Shown piece by piece: positions 7,734 through 16,670 of a DNA stretch of 64,000 nt. The notes beneath the pieces are model-generated. The model had not been told where the DNA came from. It worked only from the letters and a program-made list of their open reading frames with translations, and made no database searches. Position 1 is the first letter of the stretch; the number at the start of each line of letters is the position of its first letter. Where the stretch lies: assembly GCF_017893945.1 (NCBI RefSeq), contig NZ_CP054257.1, positions 310,001 to 374,000 of the forward strand, given 5' to 3'. Both the position numbers and the translations under genes were made by a program. Origin of the DNA: Treponema parvum (lineage in GTDB: Bacteria; Spirochaetota; Spirochaetia; Treponematales; Treponemataceae).

Positions 7734-8615
7734 TTAAAGCGAAAAGATTTTTTCGTTCTGCAGCGTAAGAATTTCTATAAGTGGAACGGTAAAGGTTTCG
7801 GTTTTGCCGGAAAAAGTAAGTTTTATTGAAAGCAAAGATCTTTCAAGTTCCGAAGCGATTTCTTGGCCGTAAACGGAGCCGATGAGTTCCTTGTATTCTT
7901 TTTGCGTCATCGCCTCGCCTGTAAAAACCGACGCCATAAGAAGATCCGCACATGTTTGCAGATCCTGCGGCATAATTTTAAGTAGAGACTGCAGCGTTTC
8001 GGGCGAAAGTTTTAAAGCGATTCCCGTCTTTGTGCGGTATACGGTTTGAAAAAGAAAACTCGTTGTTAAAGACGGAAGTTTCGCATTTATTTTTAATGAA
8101 GAATCTTTTGAGGCAAGGCACACGACGTCGGTAAAACCCGCCTTTTTAAGCCCCTCCCGTATTTCGGCGGCGTCAAAAAAACTTTGCCGCGCGGCTTCCT
8201 CGGAAGAGGGCTTAAAAGCCGCTTGGGAGTTCGGCTGCGACGCATTTAAAAGCGTGTTCACGAGCGAAGTTAAAGCGGGGCCCAAAGAAGAATTGTATTT
8301 TATATCAGCGGAATCCGCATTGCCCTCGGGGACTCTTTGGGCGCTTGCCCCTGCAATACCTGAGCCGGCCGCTTGAGCGCTGCTTTCCGCGGCGCCTGCT
8401 CCGGTTGTTGCGGACGCGCTGTTGCCGGCCACAACGGCGGCGCTCCCGCCGTTGTGGCTTGCTGCACCGGTTTCCGCGCTTACTCCGCCGCTTTTTACGG
8501 ATGAAATTTCAATATCCGTGTCTATGGAACAGCTTAAAAAGATGAGCGAAAAACAGCCCAAAAAGACGAGCGCGGCGTGTTTTATAAAACTCGAAATTGA
8601 TACTAAGTAATTCAT
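7734..8615 (-). CDS. Lipoprotein of unknown function
   Basis: A 293-residue lipoprotein. The hydrophobic signal ends in a lipobox LIFLSC, so the mature protein is lipid-anchored at Cys29. Residues about 40-95 are a low-complexity Ala/Gly/Ser linker. The C-terminal 190 residues look globular (EIREGLKKAGFTDVVCLASKD and onward) but match no family I know. The start codon is one base after the stop of the NlpC/P60 gene, so the two are translationally coupled and may work together at the cell envelope. The last codons coincide with the right repeat of the RloAB cassette. Confidence 0.75.
   Translation of the reverse strand: MNYLVSISSFIKHAALVFLGCFSLIFLSCSIDTDIEISSVKSGGVSAETGAASHNGGSAAVVAGNSASATTGAGAAESSAQAAGSGIAGASAQRVPEGNADSADIKYNSSLGPALTSLVNTLLNASQPNSQAAFKPSSEEAARQSFFDAAEIREGLKKAGFTDVVCLASKDSSLKINAKLPSLTTSFLFQTVYRTKTGIALKLSPETLQSLLKIMPQDLQTCADLLMASVFTGEAMTQKEYKELIGSVYGQEIASELERSLLSIKLTFSGKTETFTVPLIEILTLQNEKIFSL
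7741..7762. repeat. Right direct repeat of the RloAB cassette
   Basis: Identical to 5339-5360. It lies inside the last codons of the lipoprotein gene (minus strand), so the cassette is inserted at a gene 3' end whose reading frame is preserved. Confidence 0.8.
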
Positions 8616-8616
8616 G

Positions 8617-9894
8617 CTATTTAAAAAGCGACGACAGAGGCAAGGTTACTCTTACGCCGGTTGAAAACACAAGACCTGAAGCAAGGCTGTTTTTAAAGGA
8701 TAAGGCGGAACCGTCGGTCGCGTTGAACACCGAATATACTACGTCCTGCGTAAGGGAAGCTTTTATCTTTCCTGTTGTAAAACTCGGAGTGTTCCATGAA
8801 AGTCCGATCATTCCGGGAAAAAAGGAAGCTTCTATTTTTCTGTTGCCGCCGGGCAGATCCGGATCTCCCAGCGTGATCACGGGGCCGGCGTAGAAGCGCA
8901 GATAGTCGTTCGCCGTAACACTGAACATGAGCGGAATTTGAACGGATCCTACGCCCGTGTTAAGACGGATGCCGGTATTTATTCCCGGCTGGAGCGGCCA
9001 CGGGGCGTAACGCGCATTTAAAGTAAGAGGAACTCCGCGGAAATTAAGTAAAAACCGGCTGGAAGTAAAGAGGCTCCAGTCTATTCCGAACGTTGCGTCA
9101 AAGATCAGATTATTTATAAAATCTTCGTTTAATCTTTTGTTCCCGGCTGCGCCGCTTTTGCCGCTCTGCCTTTTGCCGTCGGTGGAAGTTGAACCCGTAG
9201 AGGAAGCCCCCCTCGCAGCGGAATGTGAACTGGCTGAGGAAGGCGAAGGCGCAGGTTGGCCCGAACTTTCGGATCCTGCGGCCTCATCGCCGTCGCTTTC
9301 CGCGCTCGGAAGAAATTTTCCCGAACCCGCGTATGCGTTTTTCCATGTGTTCTCTTTTAAGGAAGATACGATCACGCCCGTATTGGGTCCGTCGCTTACG
9401 GCATGCATAAACTGATTTCCGCCTATGTATATTCCCGCGTGTGAAATGGAACCGTCCCTCGTTGTCCTAAAAAATACTATGTCGCCTTTTTCGAGCCTGT
9501 TTTGCGGAATTATTTTTACAAAAGAATAAAGCGCTTTTGCCGTGCGCGGAAGCTTTTTTGACGCGGCTTCGTAGGCCACTGTGCATATAAAACCCGAACA
9601 GTCAAAACTGTCCGGGCCTGTTTTGCCGTATTCGTATCGAGCCCCTACGTATTTTTTTGCCGTGTTTACAATATCTTCTCGCAGTTGTTTTGCGTCTTTT
9701 TGATGTTCCTGCGAAATCGGGCGGCTTGCCTGAGAGGCCTGAGTCGCCTGTGCCTGAATCGTCTGCGCTGCGTCGATCGTTCCCTCATCCTGAACTTGAA
9801 CCGTTTGGGCGGCGACGCATGGTCCTTGTGTCAAACATAAAAAAACTGTAAAAACAAACAGAATAATGCGGTTATTTTTTATCGGCTTATCCAT
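8617..9894 (-). CDS. Exported NlpC/P60 cell-wall hydrolase with beta-rich C-terminal domain
   Basis: A 425-residue exported protein: signal peptide (1-29), Gln/Ala-rich spacer, an NlpC/P60 cysteine peptidase (about 70-185) and a Ser/Gly linker (200-250). A 170-residue beta-rich tail follows and resembles a small outer-membrane barrel. The catalytic set is visible as DCSGF (C99), ISHAGIYIGG (H152) and FMHAV (H164). NlpC/P60 enzymes cut peptidoglycan stem peptides. A barrel-like tail on such an enzyme is unusual and could hold it at the outer membrane. No Shine-Dalgarno is seen. A TTGATA-17-GATAAT promoter has its -10 box 6 nt before the ATG. Co-transcribed with the downstream lipoprotein gene. 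Confidence 0.85.
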   Translation of the reverse strand: MDKPIKNNRIILFVFTVFLCLTQGPCVAAQTVQVQDEGTIDAAQTIQAQATQASQASRPISQEHQKDAKQLREDIVNTAKKYVGARYEYGKTGPDSFDCSGFICTVAYEAASKKLPRTAKALYSFVKIIPQNRLEKGDIVFFRTTRDGSISHAGIYIGGNQFMHAVSDGPNTGVIVSSLKENTWKNAYAGSGKFLPSAESDGDEAAGSESSGQPAPSPSSASSHSAARGASSTGSTSTDGKRQSGKSGAAGNKRLNEDFINNLIFDATFGIDWSLFTSSRFLLNFRGVPLTLNARYAPWPLQPGINTGIRLNTGVGSVQIPLMFSVTANDYLRFYAGPVITLGDPDLPGGNRKIEASFFPGMIGLSWNTPSFTTGKIKASLTQDVVYSVFNATDGSALSFKNSLASGLVFSTGVRVTLPLSSLFK

Positions 9895-9900
9895 ATTTCG

Positions 9901-9929
9901 ATTATCGGTTTTTATTGCAAATATATCAA
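9901..9929 (-). promoter_or_regulatory. Promoter of the NlpC/P60 operon, predicted leaderless
   Basis: Minus strand TTGATA (9924-9929), 17-bp spacer, GATAAT (9901-9906), then 6 nt to the ATG at 9894. Confidence 0.6.
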
Positions 9930-10179
9930 ACGATTGTAAAAAAAATATGCAAAGTTTTACACTGATCGCAAAGATTGTGATAGAATAAAATAATTTAATA
10001 ATGCGGCGTATAATCCGAATTTAAAATATTGCGCAATGGCGGAGGCTTACTGCTTTTGCGGCAGTTTGTTGAGAGGCAGTATTGAATGCGGAGCCAAAGC
10101 GCGCGTGCAGCCTAAAATGTGTGCGCTTGATGAATCGATGAGTCAAAGGCGTCCGCAATGCGATTTTACAGGAGTGAAT

Positions 10180-11919
10180 ATGGCGGTTTTGATCGAACGG
10201 AAACCTTGGTCGGTTTTAGATAAATGGCGCGGAAAGGCATTTTCGGGAGAATGGCCCACCTTGCCGGAGCTTTTTTTTATTTCAGCGGAGCGCTTTCCCG
10301 AACGGCCTTGTTTTACCGATTTTGAAGGCGCGGGAGAGACGAAGAACACGCTTAATTATGACGAGGCGGCAAAAAAAATAAGACAGCTTGTTTTATGGAT
10401 GACGGCTAACGGAATAAAAAAAGGCGATCACGTTGCCGTAACCGGGAAAAATTCCCCTGAATGGGCGGTGACGTATTTGGCGGCGCAAGCGGCTTCTGCC
10501 GTCATCATTCCGATTGACTACGCTCTGCATGAAAACGAAGTTAAAAATCTTATCCGCGTGTCAAAGCCTAAGATGATCTTTTGCGACGAAGAAAAACATG
10601 ATTTTTATAAAACTTCTTTTCCCGAGTGTGGAATATATTCTTTAAATAGAAAGTATCGCGACACCTATGTTTATGATCTTAAGGCTGACAAAAAGGTTGA
10701 AGAAAATCCCCCTGCGGACGAACACGATACGGCTGCAATACTTTTTACGTCCGGAACTACGGGGAATCCCAAGGGCGTTGTTTTGACGCATAAAAACCTT
10801 GTGAGCGACTGTTTTATTGCGCAGACTAACCTTGCCATCTTTGAAACTGATATTTTTTACGCCCTTCTTCCCATTCATCACGGTTACACTATGCAGGCCG
10901 CTTTTATAAATCCTATTTCCGTAGGGGCAGAAATCGTTTTCGGAAAGAGCATGTCCGTTACGAGGCTTATGAAGGAACTTAGGGAAGGGCAAATAACAAT
11001 AATGCTCGGTGTTCCCATGCTGTATAACAAATTGCTTTCCGGAATACGCAAGGGTATAAGGGCAAAAGGGCCTATCGTAGCTATAGCTATGAAATTATTG
11101 ATGAATTTTTCGTTTCTTTTGCGTAAGCTAACCGGAAAAAATTATGGCAAGGTTCTTTTTAAATCGGTGTTAAAGGCTGCAAATATTTATACTCTGCGTG
11201 TGGCGATCTGCGGCGGGGGGCCTCTGTCGGCGAGCGTTTTTAAAGCGTACAACGCCGCTGGAATAGATTTTATTCAAGGATACGGGCTTACCGAAACTTC
11301 CCCCATAATAGCTCTCAATCCGCTCGAACATTTTAAAATAGAAAGCGTCGGTCGAGATTTTAGTCCCTATATGGAAATGAAAATTCTCGATCCAGATGAA
11401 GACGGCGTAGGAGAGGTTATCGTAAAAGGCCCGATGGTCATGAAGGGCTATTACAATATGCCGGAAGAAACGGCGAAGGTGTTTACGGAAGACGGATATT
11501 TTAAGACCGGCGATCTGGGCTGGATGGACGAAGAACATTATCTTATGCTTTGCGGCCGCATAAAAAACATGATCGTTACCGGCGGAGGAAAAAACGTTTA
11601 TCCTGAAGAAATAGAAGACGCCTTTCAGCTTTTTGACGAGATCGAACAGATAACCGTTCAGGGGTATGTTTCCGATGAAAATAGTAAAGATGAAAGAATT
11701 GAAGCGCTGGTTTATCCTTCCGACGAGCTTTATAAGCGGCTCGGCATCGACCGAAATAAAAAGGAAGATGAAAAGGCTGCGCTGAAGGCGATAGACGAAT
11801 ATATCGAAAAAGTAAATAAGAATTTGCAGCCGTACGCGCGTATTACAAGAGTAACACTTCTTGAAAAACCGCTTGAAATGACTACGACGCGAAAAGTAAA
11901 GCGCATTTATAAAAAATGA
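10180..11919 (+). CDS. Long-chain acyl-CoA synthetase (AMP-binding family)
   Basis: A 579-residue ANL-superfamily adenylating enzyme that would activate fatty acids to acyl-CoA (or acyl-ACP). The P-loop LFTSGTTGNPKG and the GYGLTETSP motif are present, followed by TGDLGWMD and the C-terminal GRIKNMIVTGGGKNVYPEE hinge and lid. Many homologues carry a membrane association; here a hydrophobic stretch (IAMKLLMNFSFLL) sits in the middle. I start at 10180, where AGGAG precedes the ATG by 6 nt; an in-frame upstream ATG at 10036 has no RBS. It lies 18 bp upstream of pyrF, so it may share a transcript with pyrimidine genes. Confidence 0.9.
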   Translation: MAVLIERKPWSVLDKWRGKAFSGEWPTLPELFFISAERFPERPCFTDFEGAGETKNTLNYDEAAKKIRQLVLWMTANGIKKGDHVAVTGKNSPEWAVTYLAAQAASAVIIPIDYALHENEVKNLIRVSKPKMIFCDEEKHDFYKTSFPECGIYSLNRKYRDTYVYDLKADKKVEENPPADEHDTAAILFTSGTTGNPKGVVLTHKNLVSDCFIAQTNLAIFETDIFYALLPIHHGYTMQAAFINPISVGAEIVFGKSMSVTRLMKELREGQITIMLGVPMLYNKLLSGIRKGIRAKGPIVAIAMKLLMNFSFLLRKLTGKNYGKVLFKSVLKAANIYTLRVAICGGGPLSASVFKAYNAAGIDFIQGYGLTETSPIIALNPLEHFKIESVGRDFSPYMEMKILDPDEDGVGEVIVKGPMVMKGYYNMPEETAKVFTEDGYFKTGDLGWMDEEHYLMLCGRIKNMIVTGGGKNVYPEEIEDAFQLFDEIEQITVQGYVSDENSKDERIEALVYPSDELYKRLGIDRNKKEDEKAALKAIDEYIEKVNKNLQPYARITRVTLLEKPLEMTTTRKVKRIYKK

Positions 11920-11937
11920 CTTAAAGGATCGCCGAAT

Positions 11938-12867
11938 ATGAAACACAAGGTGCAGATCTTACAGGAATCGGCGGAGGTTTTGGGGCCTCTCTGCGTAGGA
12001 CTTGACACGGATCCGTCGTATTTACCGCCTTCAGTCTTATCAGGATTTAGAAGTCCGGCTCAGGCAGTTCTTGCTTACAATAAGGAACTTATAAAAGGCA
12101 TCGCACAGTCAAAAAGCGCCTGTTGTTTTAAAATACAGATCGCTTATTACGAAGCTATGGGACTTGAAGGACTGGCCGCTTACGCTGAAACGCTTAAAGC
12201 GGCTAGAAAAAGCGGCTTGCCGGTTATTTCGGACGTAAAAAGAGGCGACATTGCCGCTACTGCCGCCGCCTACGCCCGCGCTCATTTTTCGGGTGATTTT
12301 GAAACGGACATAATCACGGTAAATCCTTACATGGGTTTTGATACGCTTTTGCCGTTTACCGAGTATTGCTCTCCTTCAAAAGGCGGCAAGGGCGTTTTTG
12401 TACTGCTGCGCACTTCGAATCCGGGTACGGCGGACATCGAACAAAAAGAGCTGAAATCCGGGAAACGCGTGCTTGACGCTGTAGGAGACGGACTGCTTTC
12501 CCTTTGCGGCGAATGGAAAAAAGATTATCCGGAAGAAACTTGCTTTCCCATAGGAGCCGTCGTAGGTTGTACCGGAGAAAGCGATGCGAGCCGATTGAGA
12601 AAAGCCTATCCCGATATTTTCTTTTTGATTCCGGGATACGGGGCGCAGGGCGGAGCTGCGCGCATCGCCGCGGCATTGCTTCAAAACGCCGGCGGCACGG
12701 TAAATTCTTCGCGCGCTGTCTTATGTGCATGGAAAAAAGACAAAAACCTTGAAAGGCAAAGAAACGACGGAACTTTAAGCCTTGACGATATAGTGAAATC
12801 CGCCGTCTGTGCGGCTGAAATTTCAAAAAAAGAGCTTCTTGCGGCAAAAGCGGATTTTTTACACTAA
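11938..12867 (+). CDS. pyrF: Orotidine 5'-phosphate decarboxylase, PyrF type 2
   Basis: Decarboxylates OMP to UMP, the last step of de novo pyrimidine synthesis. The 309-residue length and the sequence fit the longer class II PyrF. The catalytic array is SDVKRGDIAATA with D99, K101 and D104. The phosphate-binding end reads IPGYGAQGG. AAGGA precedes the ATG by about 9 nt. It lies 72 bp upstream of the pyrK-pyrD fusion, so the last and the redox steps of the pathway are likely co-expressed. Confidence 0.95.
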   Translation: MKHKVQILQESAEVLGPLCVGLDTDPSYLPPSVLSGFRSPAQAVLAYNKELIKGIAQSKSACCFKIQIAYYEAMGLEGLAAYAETLKAARKSGLPVISDVKRGDIAATAAAYARAHFSGDFETDIITVNPYMGFDTLLPFTEYCSPSKGGKGVFVLLRTSNPGTADIEQKELKSGKRVLDAVGDGLLSLCGEWKKDYPEETCFPIGAVVGCTGESDASRLRKAYPDIFFLIPGYGAQGGAARIAAALLQNAGGTVNSSRAVLCAWKKDKNLERQRNDGTLSLDDIVKSAVCAAEISKKELLAAKADFLH

Positions 12868-12939
12868 AGGGGCTGAAAATTCCGGGTTTTATCGAACCGG
12901 AAATTTATCGGAGCGGAAATTTCATCAGGGGATAAGAAA

Positions 12940-14772
12940 ATGACCGAAACTACTGATTGCGGCGGCAAGACCGTCCCTGTATTTGCAAGGGCTAAAGTCT
13001 TAGAAAGGCGGGATAATTTAAATAATTGCAAAAAAAAGCCTTCGGATTCGGCCGACGGCGAAGTGTACGCTCTAAAAGTTTCAATACCTTTTAACCTTGG
13101 CTTAAACGAATCTTCTTTTCCGCGTCCAGGGCAGTTTTACATGCTTAGGGCGGAATATTCGGCAAAGGTGCTTTCCAGACCCATAAGCGTTTTTCATGTT
13201 GAAAAAAAATCCCGCAGCGTTACTATTGAGTTTTTGATTTTAAAAAAAGGAGAGGGAACGAGAGAGCTTTACAGGCTTAAAGGGGGAGACGTTCTTCTCA
13301 TGCTCGGCCCATTGGGAAACGTGTTTCCTGCGCCCGGTTTTAAAACGGAAGGGCGGAACAAGGTTTGCGTGATCGGCGGGGGAATAGGGATCGCTCCCGT
13401 GGCGGGTTTTGCGGAATCTCTTATTCCGAAAAGTTATGATTTTATCGCAAGTTTTAAAAGCGCATCTTATGGGCTTGAGCACGTAAAAGCCGACGATTTG
13501 ATAATTACGACGGAAGACGGAAGCGAAGGTCTTTCCGGAATGCTCCCCGCCGCCTTGGACAGTCAAAAACTTATCGCTGAAAAATATGAGGCCGTTTACG
13601 CTTGCGGCCCCCATCCCATGTTGGAATATGTAAAAAAAATATGCGGCGAAGCCCGAGTTCCATGCTGGCTCAGCATGGAAGCCCGCATGGCGTGCGGTAT
13701 GGGAGTTTGCCTTGGGTGTTCAATAAAGACGAAGGAAGGATATAAAAAATGCTGCGTAGACGGCCCCGTTTTTGACGGCGAAAGCCTGATTTTTGAAAGT
13801 TCCGCCGTCAAGCCGCGCCGAAAACCTCTTTCTGAGGATCCCGATCTGTCTGTAAATATCGCCGGAGTGAGTTTTATAAATCCCGTCATAGCCGCTTCGG
13901 GGACTTTCGGGTTCGGAACGGAATACATGTCCGTGTTCGATGTAAAATCTCTCGGCGGAATTGCATCCAAGGGGCTTACGCTTGAAGAGCGTCAAGGCAA
14001 TTCCGGTATCCGCATTTGGGAAACGCCGTCGGGAATTATGAATTCCGTGGGGCTTCAAAATCCGGGAATAAAGCATTTTATAGAGCACGAACTCGGCCGA
14101 ATGTTAAAACTCGGTCCCGTGACGCTTGCAAACCTGTCGGGTTCTACGCTTGAAACATATATCGAAGGCGCAAAATTGCTCGATAAGACCGAAGTTCCCA
14201 TGATAGAGCTTAACATTTCATGCCCGAACGTTTCTCAAGGAGGAGCCGCATGGGGAATGAGCTGCTCTTCCGCAGCGGAGGCTACAAGGGCTGTGCGCGC
14301 CGTTACCGATAAGCCTCTCGCCGTAAAATTGACGCCGCAGGCTCCGGATCTTGTCGGAGTGGCCGTCGCATGCATCAAAGAAGGCGCCGACGCCCTAGTC
14401 ATCGGCAATTCTTTTCAAGGGATTGCGATAGACATTGAAAACGGAAGGCCTGTTTTTGATAAGATCAAAGCGGGCGTCGGCGGTCCTGCCGTACGTCCGC
14501 TCGCCGTTAAAAATGTGTATGAGGTTGCCTCAGAAATCAATAAACTCCCTCCGCAAAACAGGGTTCCTCTGATCGGAGCCGGAGGAATAGTTTCATGGCA
14601 GGATGCGGTGGAATTTATTATGGCCGGCGCCGCCGCCGTTGAAATCGGCTCGGGAACCTTTATCGATCCTTATACTATGCTCCGCGTAATCGACGGGCTC
14701 CGCGCTTTTATGAAGCGAAAAGGCTATGCTAATATCGAAGAAATGAGAGGCTGTACGCTGTTGTCCTCGTAA
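12940..14772 (+). CDS. pyrK-pyrD: Fused dihydroorotate dehydrogenase, PyrK-PyrD (class 1B)
   Basis: A single 610-residue chain contains both class 1B dihydroorotate dehydrogenase subunits. Residues 1 to about 290 are PyrK: a ferredoxin-reductase-like FAD/NAD part (VIGGGIGIAPVAGF, ACGPHPML) and a [2Fe-2S] site with C252, C257, C260 and C271/C272. Residues from about 300 are PyrD: ASGTFGFG, the active-site Cys C428 in NISCPN, and the FMN-phosphate end GAGGI. In most bacteria these are two proteins; the fusion would move electrons from dihydroorotate to NAD+ within one polypeptide. AGGGGA lies 8 nt before the ATG. I see no stop or frameshift at the join. Confidence 0.93.
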   Translation: MTETTDCGGKTVPVFARAKVLERRDNLNNCKKKPSDSADGEVYALKVSIPFNLGLNESSFPRPGQFYMLRAEYSAKVLSRPISVFHVEKKSRSVTIEFLILKKGEGTRELYRLKGGDVLLMLGPLGNVFPAPGFKTEGRNKVCVIGGGIGIAPVAGFAESLIPKSYDFIASFKSASYGLEHVKADDLIITTEDGSEGLSGMLPAALDSQKLIAEKYEAVYACGPHPMLEYVKKICGEARVPCWLSMEARMACGMGVCLGCSIKTKEGYKKCCVDGPVFDGESLIFESSAVKPRRKPLSEDPDLSVNIAGVSFINPVIAASGTFGFGTEYMSVFDVKSLGGIASKGLTLEERQGNSGIRIWETPSGIMNSVGLQNPGIKHFIEHELGRMLKLGPVTLANLSGSTLETYIEGAKLLDKTEVPMIELNISCPNVSQGGAAWGMSCSSAAEATRAVRAVTDKPLAVKLTPQAPDLVGVAVACIKEGADALVIGNSFQGIAIDIENGRPVFDKIKAGVGGPAVRPLAVKNVYEVASEINKLPPQNRVPLIGAGGIVSWQDAVEFIMAGAAAVEIGSGTFIDPYTMLRVIDGLRAFMKRKGYANIEEMRGCTLLSS

Positions 14773-14860
14773 GCTCGGCCGCGGCATACACTCTGGCTAA
14801 GCGGACGATATTCTTGCCTGACGCACAGCATTATTGGCTGATATTTTCAAAGCTCGACAT

Positions 14861-14889
14861 TTGACCATAATATGTAAAAATGTTAAATT
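14861..14889 (+). promoter_or_regulatory. Promoter of the RlmL-like gene, predicted leaderless
   Basis: TTGACC (14861-14866), 17-bp spacer, TAAATT (14884-14889), then 7 nt to the ATG at 14897. Confidence 0.6.
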
Positions 14890-14896
14890 CCTTTCT

Positions 14897-16090
14897 ATGA
14901 ATACGATCGTGGCGCTGTGTGCCGTCGGAGCGGAAAGAATATTAGGCAATGAAATAAAATATCTGGGATACAAGCTTATCTCAAACGCTCCGGGGAGAGT
15001 TTCTTTTTCGGGGGACGACGACGCCTTATTCCGCTCGAATTTGTGCCTGCGCACTGCCGACCGGGTATACCTTCAGGCGGCGGCATATCCTGCGGAAGAT
15101 TTTGACGATCTTTTTGCCGGCGCGTACAGCGTAAATTGGCAGGACTATTTTAAAAAAAATACCCGTATCGTAGTGGACAAGGTTCGCATTTATAAGAGTA
15201 AGTTGAATTCCGAACACAGCGTTCAATCCATGGTACAAAAGGCCGTTTATAAAAAATTGGGCGATGTGTGGAAAATTCCCGTTTTACCTGAAACGGGCGA
15301 AAAAGCCGATATCAGAGTCTACATGGATGAAAACACCGCCGTACTCTTGCTTGACCTGTCGGGACTTCCTCTTCATAAGAGGGGCTACAGGGCCGACGGC
15401 GGAATTGCGCCTTTAAGAGAAACTACGGCGGCCGTTCTGCTTCAAATGATGATGTGGCGCAGGAAGACGCCTCTTCATGATCCTTTTTGCGGTTCGGGAA
15501 CAATTCCTATAGAAGCTGCTTTGTACGCGTACAATGTTGCACCGGGCTTAGGACGGAATTTTGCGATTGAAAATCTTGCCTTTTTCGATCAAAAACGCGC
15601 TCTGCAGATCAGAAAAGAAGAAGCGGCAAAGATTCGAACGGATGTAGAAGTGAGAATTACCGGTTCCGATATTGATCCTGCCGCAATAGAGCGTTCAGCA
15701 AAAAACGCCGAATATGCTTGCGTTACCGTAGGGCGGGCCTTGCAGCTTATAGGAAGCGACGCCAGAATCGTTAGGCCGGATTTCGTTCAATCCGATTTTA
15801 AGGATTTGCAGCCGCCCTACCCGGAAGGACTTATCCTGTGCAACCCGCCTTACGGCGAAAGGCTTGGCGACGAGGATAAGGCTGAAAAACTTTACAAGGA
15901 TATGGCGGTTTTATTTCGCGATTTTAAAAACTGGCGGATAGGCGTCATAACTTCGAACAAAAAATTCCAAGAACTTTCAGGCTTTTACGCATCTTCTTCA
16001 AAGGAACTCAAAGCCGGAAATCTTGACACCCGCTTTTTCATGTTTAAAGAATGTTTATGCCGGAGAAATAAAAATGGCTATTGTTGTTGA
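14897..16090 (+). CDS. RlmL-like THUMP-domain RNA guanine methyltransferase
   Basis: About 397 residues: an N-terminal THUMP-type RNA-binding region (about 1-160) and a Rossmann-fold SAM methyltransferase. The SAM motif is DPFCGSGT (from D195) and the catalytic motif NPPYGERLGD (N316 to Y319) marks an N2-guanine or similar N-methyltransferase. The RlmL N-terminal half of gamma-proteobacteria and Gram-positive YpsC-like proteins are the nearest comparison; they modify 23S rRNA. The start is the ATG at 14897; a TTG at 14834 would extend it across the promoter. Its last 17 bases overlap the start of the TetR gene. Confidence 0.85.
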   Translation: MNTIVALCAVGAERILGNEIKYLGYKLISNAPGRVSFSGDDDALFRSNLCLRTADRVYLQAAAYPAEDFDDLFAGAYSVNWQDYFKKNTRIVVDKVRIYKSKLNSEHSVQSMVQKAVYKKLGDVWKIPVLPETGEKADIRVYMDENTAVLLLDLSGLPLHKRGYRADGGIAPLRETTAAVLLQMMMWRRKTPLHDPFCGSGTIPIEAALYAYNVAPGLGRNFAIENLAFFDQKRALQIRKEEAAKIRTDVEVRITGSDIDPAAIERSAKNAEYACVTVGRALQLIGSDARIVRPDFVQSDFKDLQPPYPEGLILCNPPYGERLGDEDKAEKLYKDMAVLFRDFKNWRIGVITSNKKFQELSGFYASSSKELKAGNLDTRFFMFKECLCRRNKNGYCC

Positions 16091-16670
16091 ACACGATAAG
16101 AGAAAAAAGGAAATCCTCGAAAAAGCGCTGGATGTATTCAGCGAAGAAGGATATGAAGACGTAACTTTTCAAAAGATCGCCGACCGCTGCGGAATCACCC
16201 GCACTACGCTTTACATATATTTTAAAAACAAGCGTGAGATCTTTTTGTGGAGCATAAAACAGATGATGAGCGGCCTTGAAGAAGGACTTGTGCGTCTGTG
16301 CTCCGACGAATCCGTTCCCGCTTCTCAGGCCCTTTTGAGCATCCTCACGATGATCATGGAAAACTGCGAACTCAATAAGCGCTTATTCGGCGTGATTTTG
16401 GACTATCTTTTACAGATGAAAAAATCCGGCGGAAATCCCAGAGAAAAAGTCCGCCGCAGGGTAGTTCACTTGCGCCATCTTTTGAGCCAGGTCATTATCA
16501 GAGGAATAAATTCCGGGGAATTTAAAAAGATAAACGTAAGATCCGTAAACGAACTGTTTTACAGCATAATAGAATCGGCAATTTTCAGGCTTGCGGTGTT
16601 AAATCAGGACGATCTGGCTGAAACCCGGCTCATATTGAAATTTACGGTGGACGATTTGCTTGCCCAGTGA
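16074..16670 (+). CDS. TetR-family transcriptional regulator
   Basis: A 198-residue TetR regulator. The N-terminal HTH is clear (ILEKALDVFSEEGYEDVTF, then IADRCGITRTTLYIYFKNK), followed by a helical ligand-binding domain. GGAGA precedes the ATG at 16074 by about 8 nt. It sits 297 bp upstream of the enoyl-CoA reductase gene, so a role in fatty-acid control is a fair guess. A palindrome at 16864-16882 in that spacer is a candidate operator. Confidence 0.88.
   Translation: MAIVVEHDKRKKEILEKALDVFSEEGYEDVTFQKIADRCGITRTTLYIYFKNKREIFLWSIKQMMSGLEEGLVRLCSDESVPASQALLSILTMIMENCELNKRLFGVILDYLLQMKKSGGNPREKVRRRVVHLRHLLSQVIIRGINSGEFKKINVRSVNELFYSIIESAIFRLAVLNQDDLAETRLILKFTVDDLLAQ

Noticed and set aside
5361-7740. 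Integrase gene for the RloAB cassette
   Set aside because: Only the ATPase and RloB-like frames are present. No recombinase motif could be found on either strand, so any integrase must have acted from elsewhere.
10036-10179. Upstream in-frame extension of the acyl-CoA synthetase
   Set aside because: The 48 extra codons have no RBS and read unlike the family. The ATG at 10180 has AGGAG at good spacing.
11170-11946. Long minus-strand open frame opposite the acyl-CoA synthetase
   Set aside because: It lies fully antisense to a clear gene, is Phe/Arg/His-rich as shadow frames are here, and has no RBS.
14834-14896. TTG start of the RlmL-like protein
   Set aside because: The added 21 codons span the promoter. 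The conserved sequence starts at the ATG at 14897.
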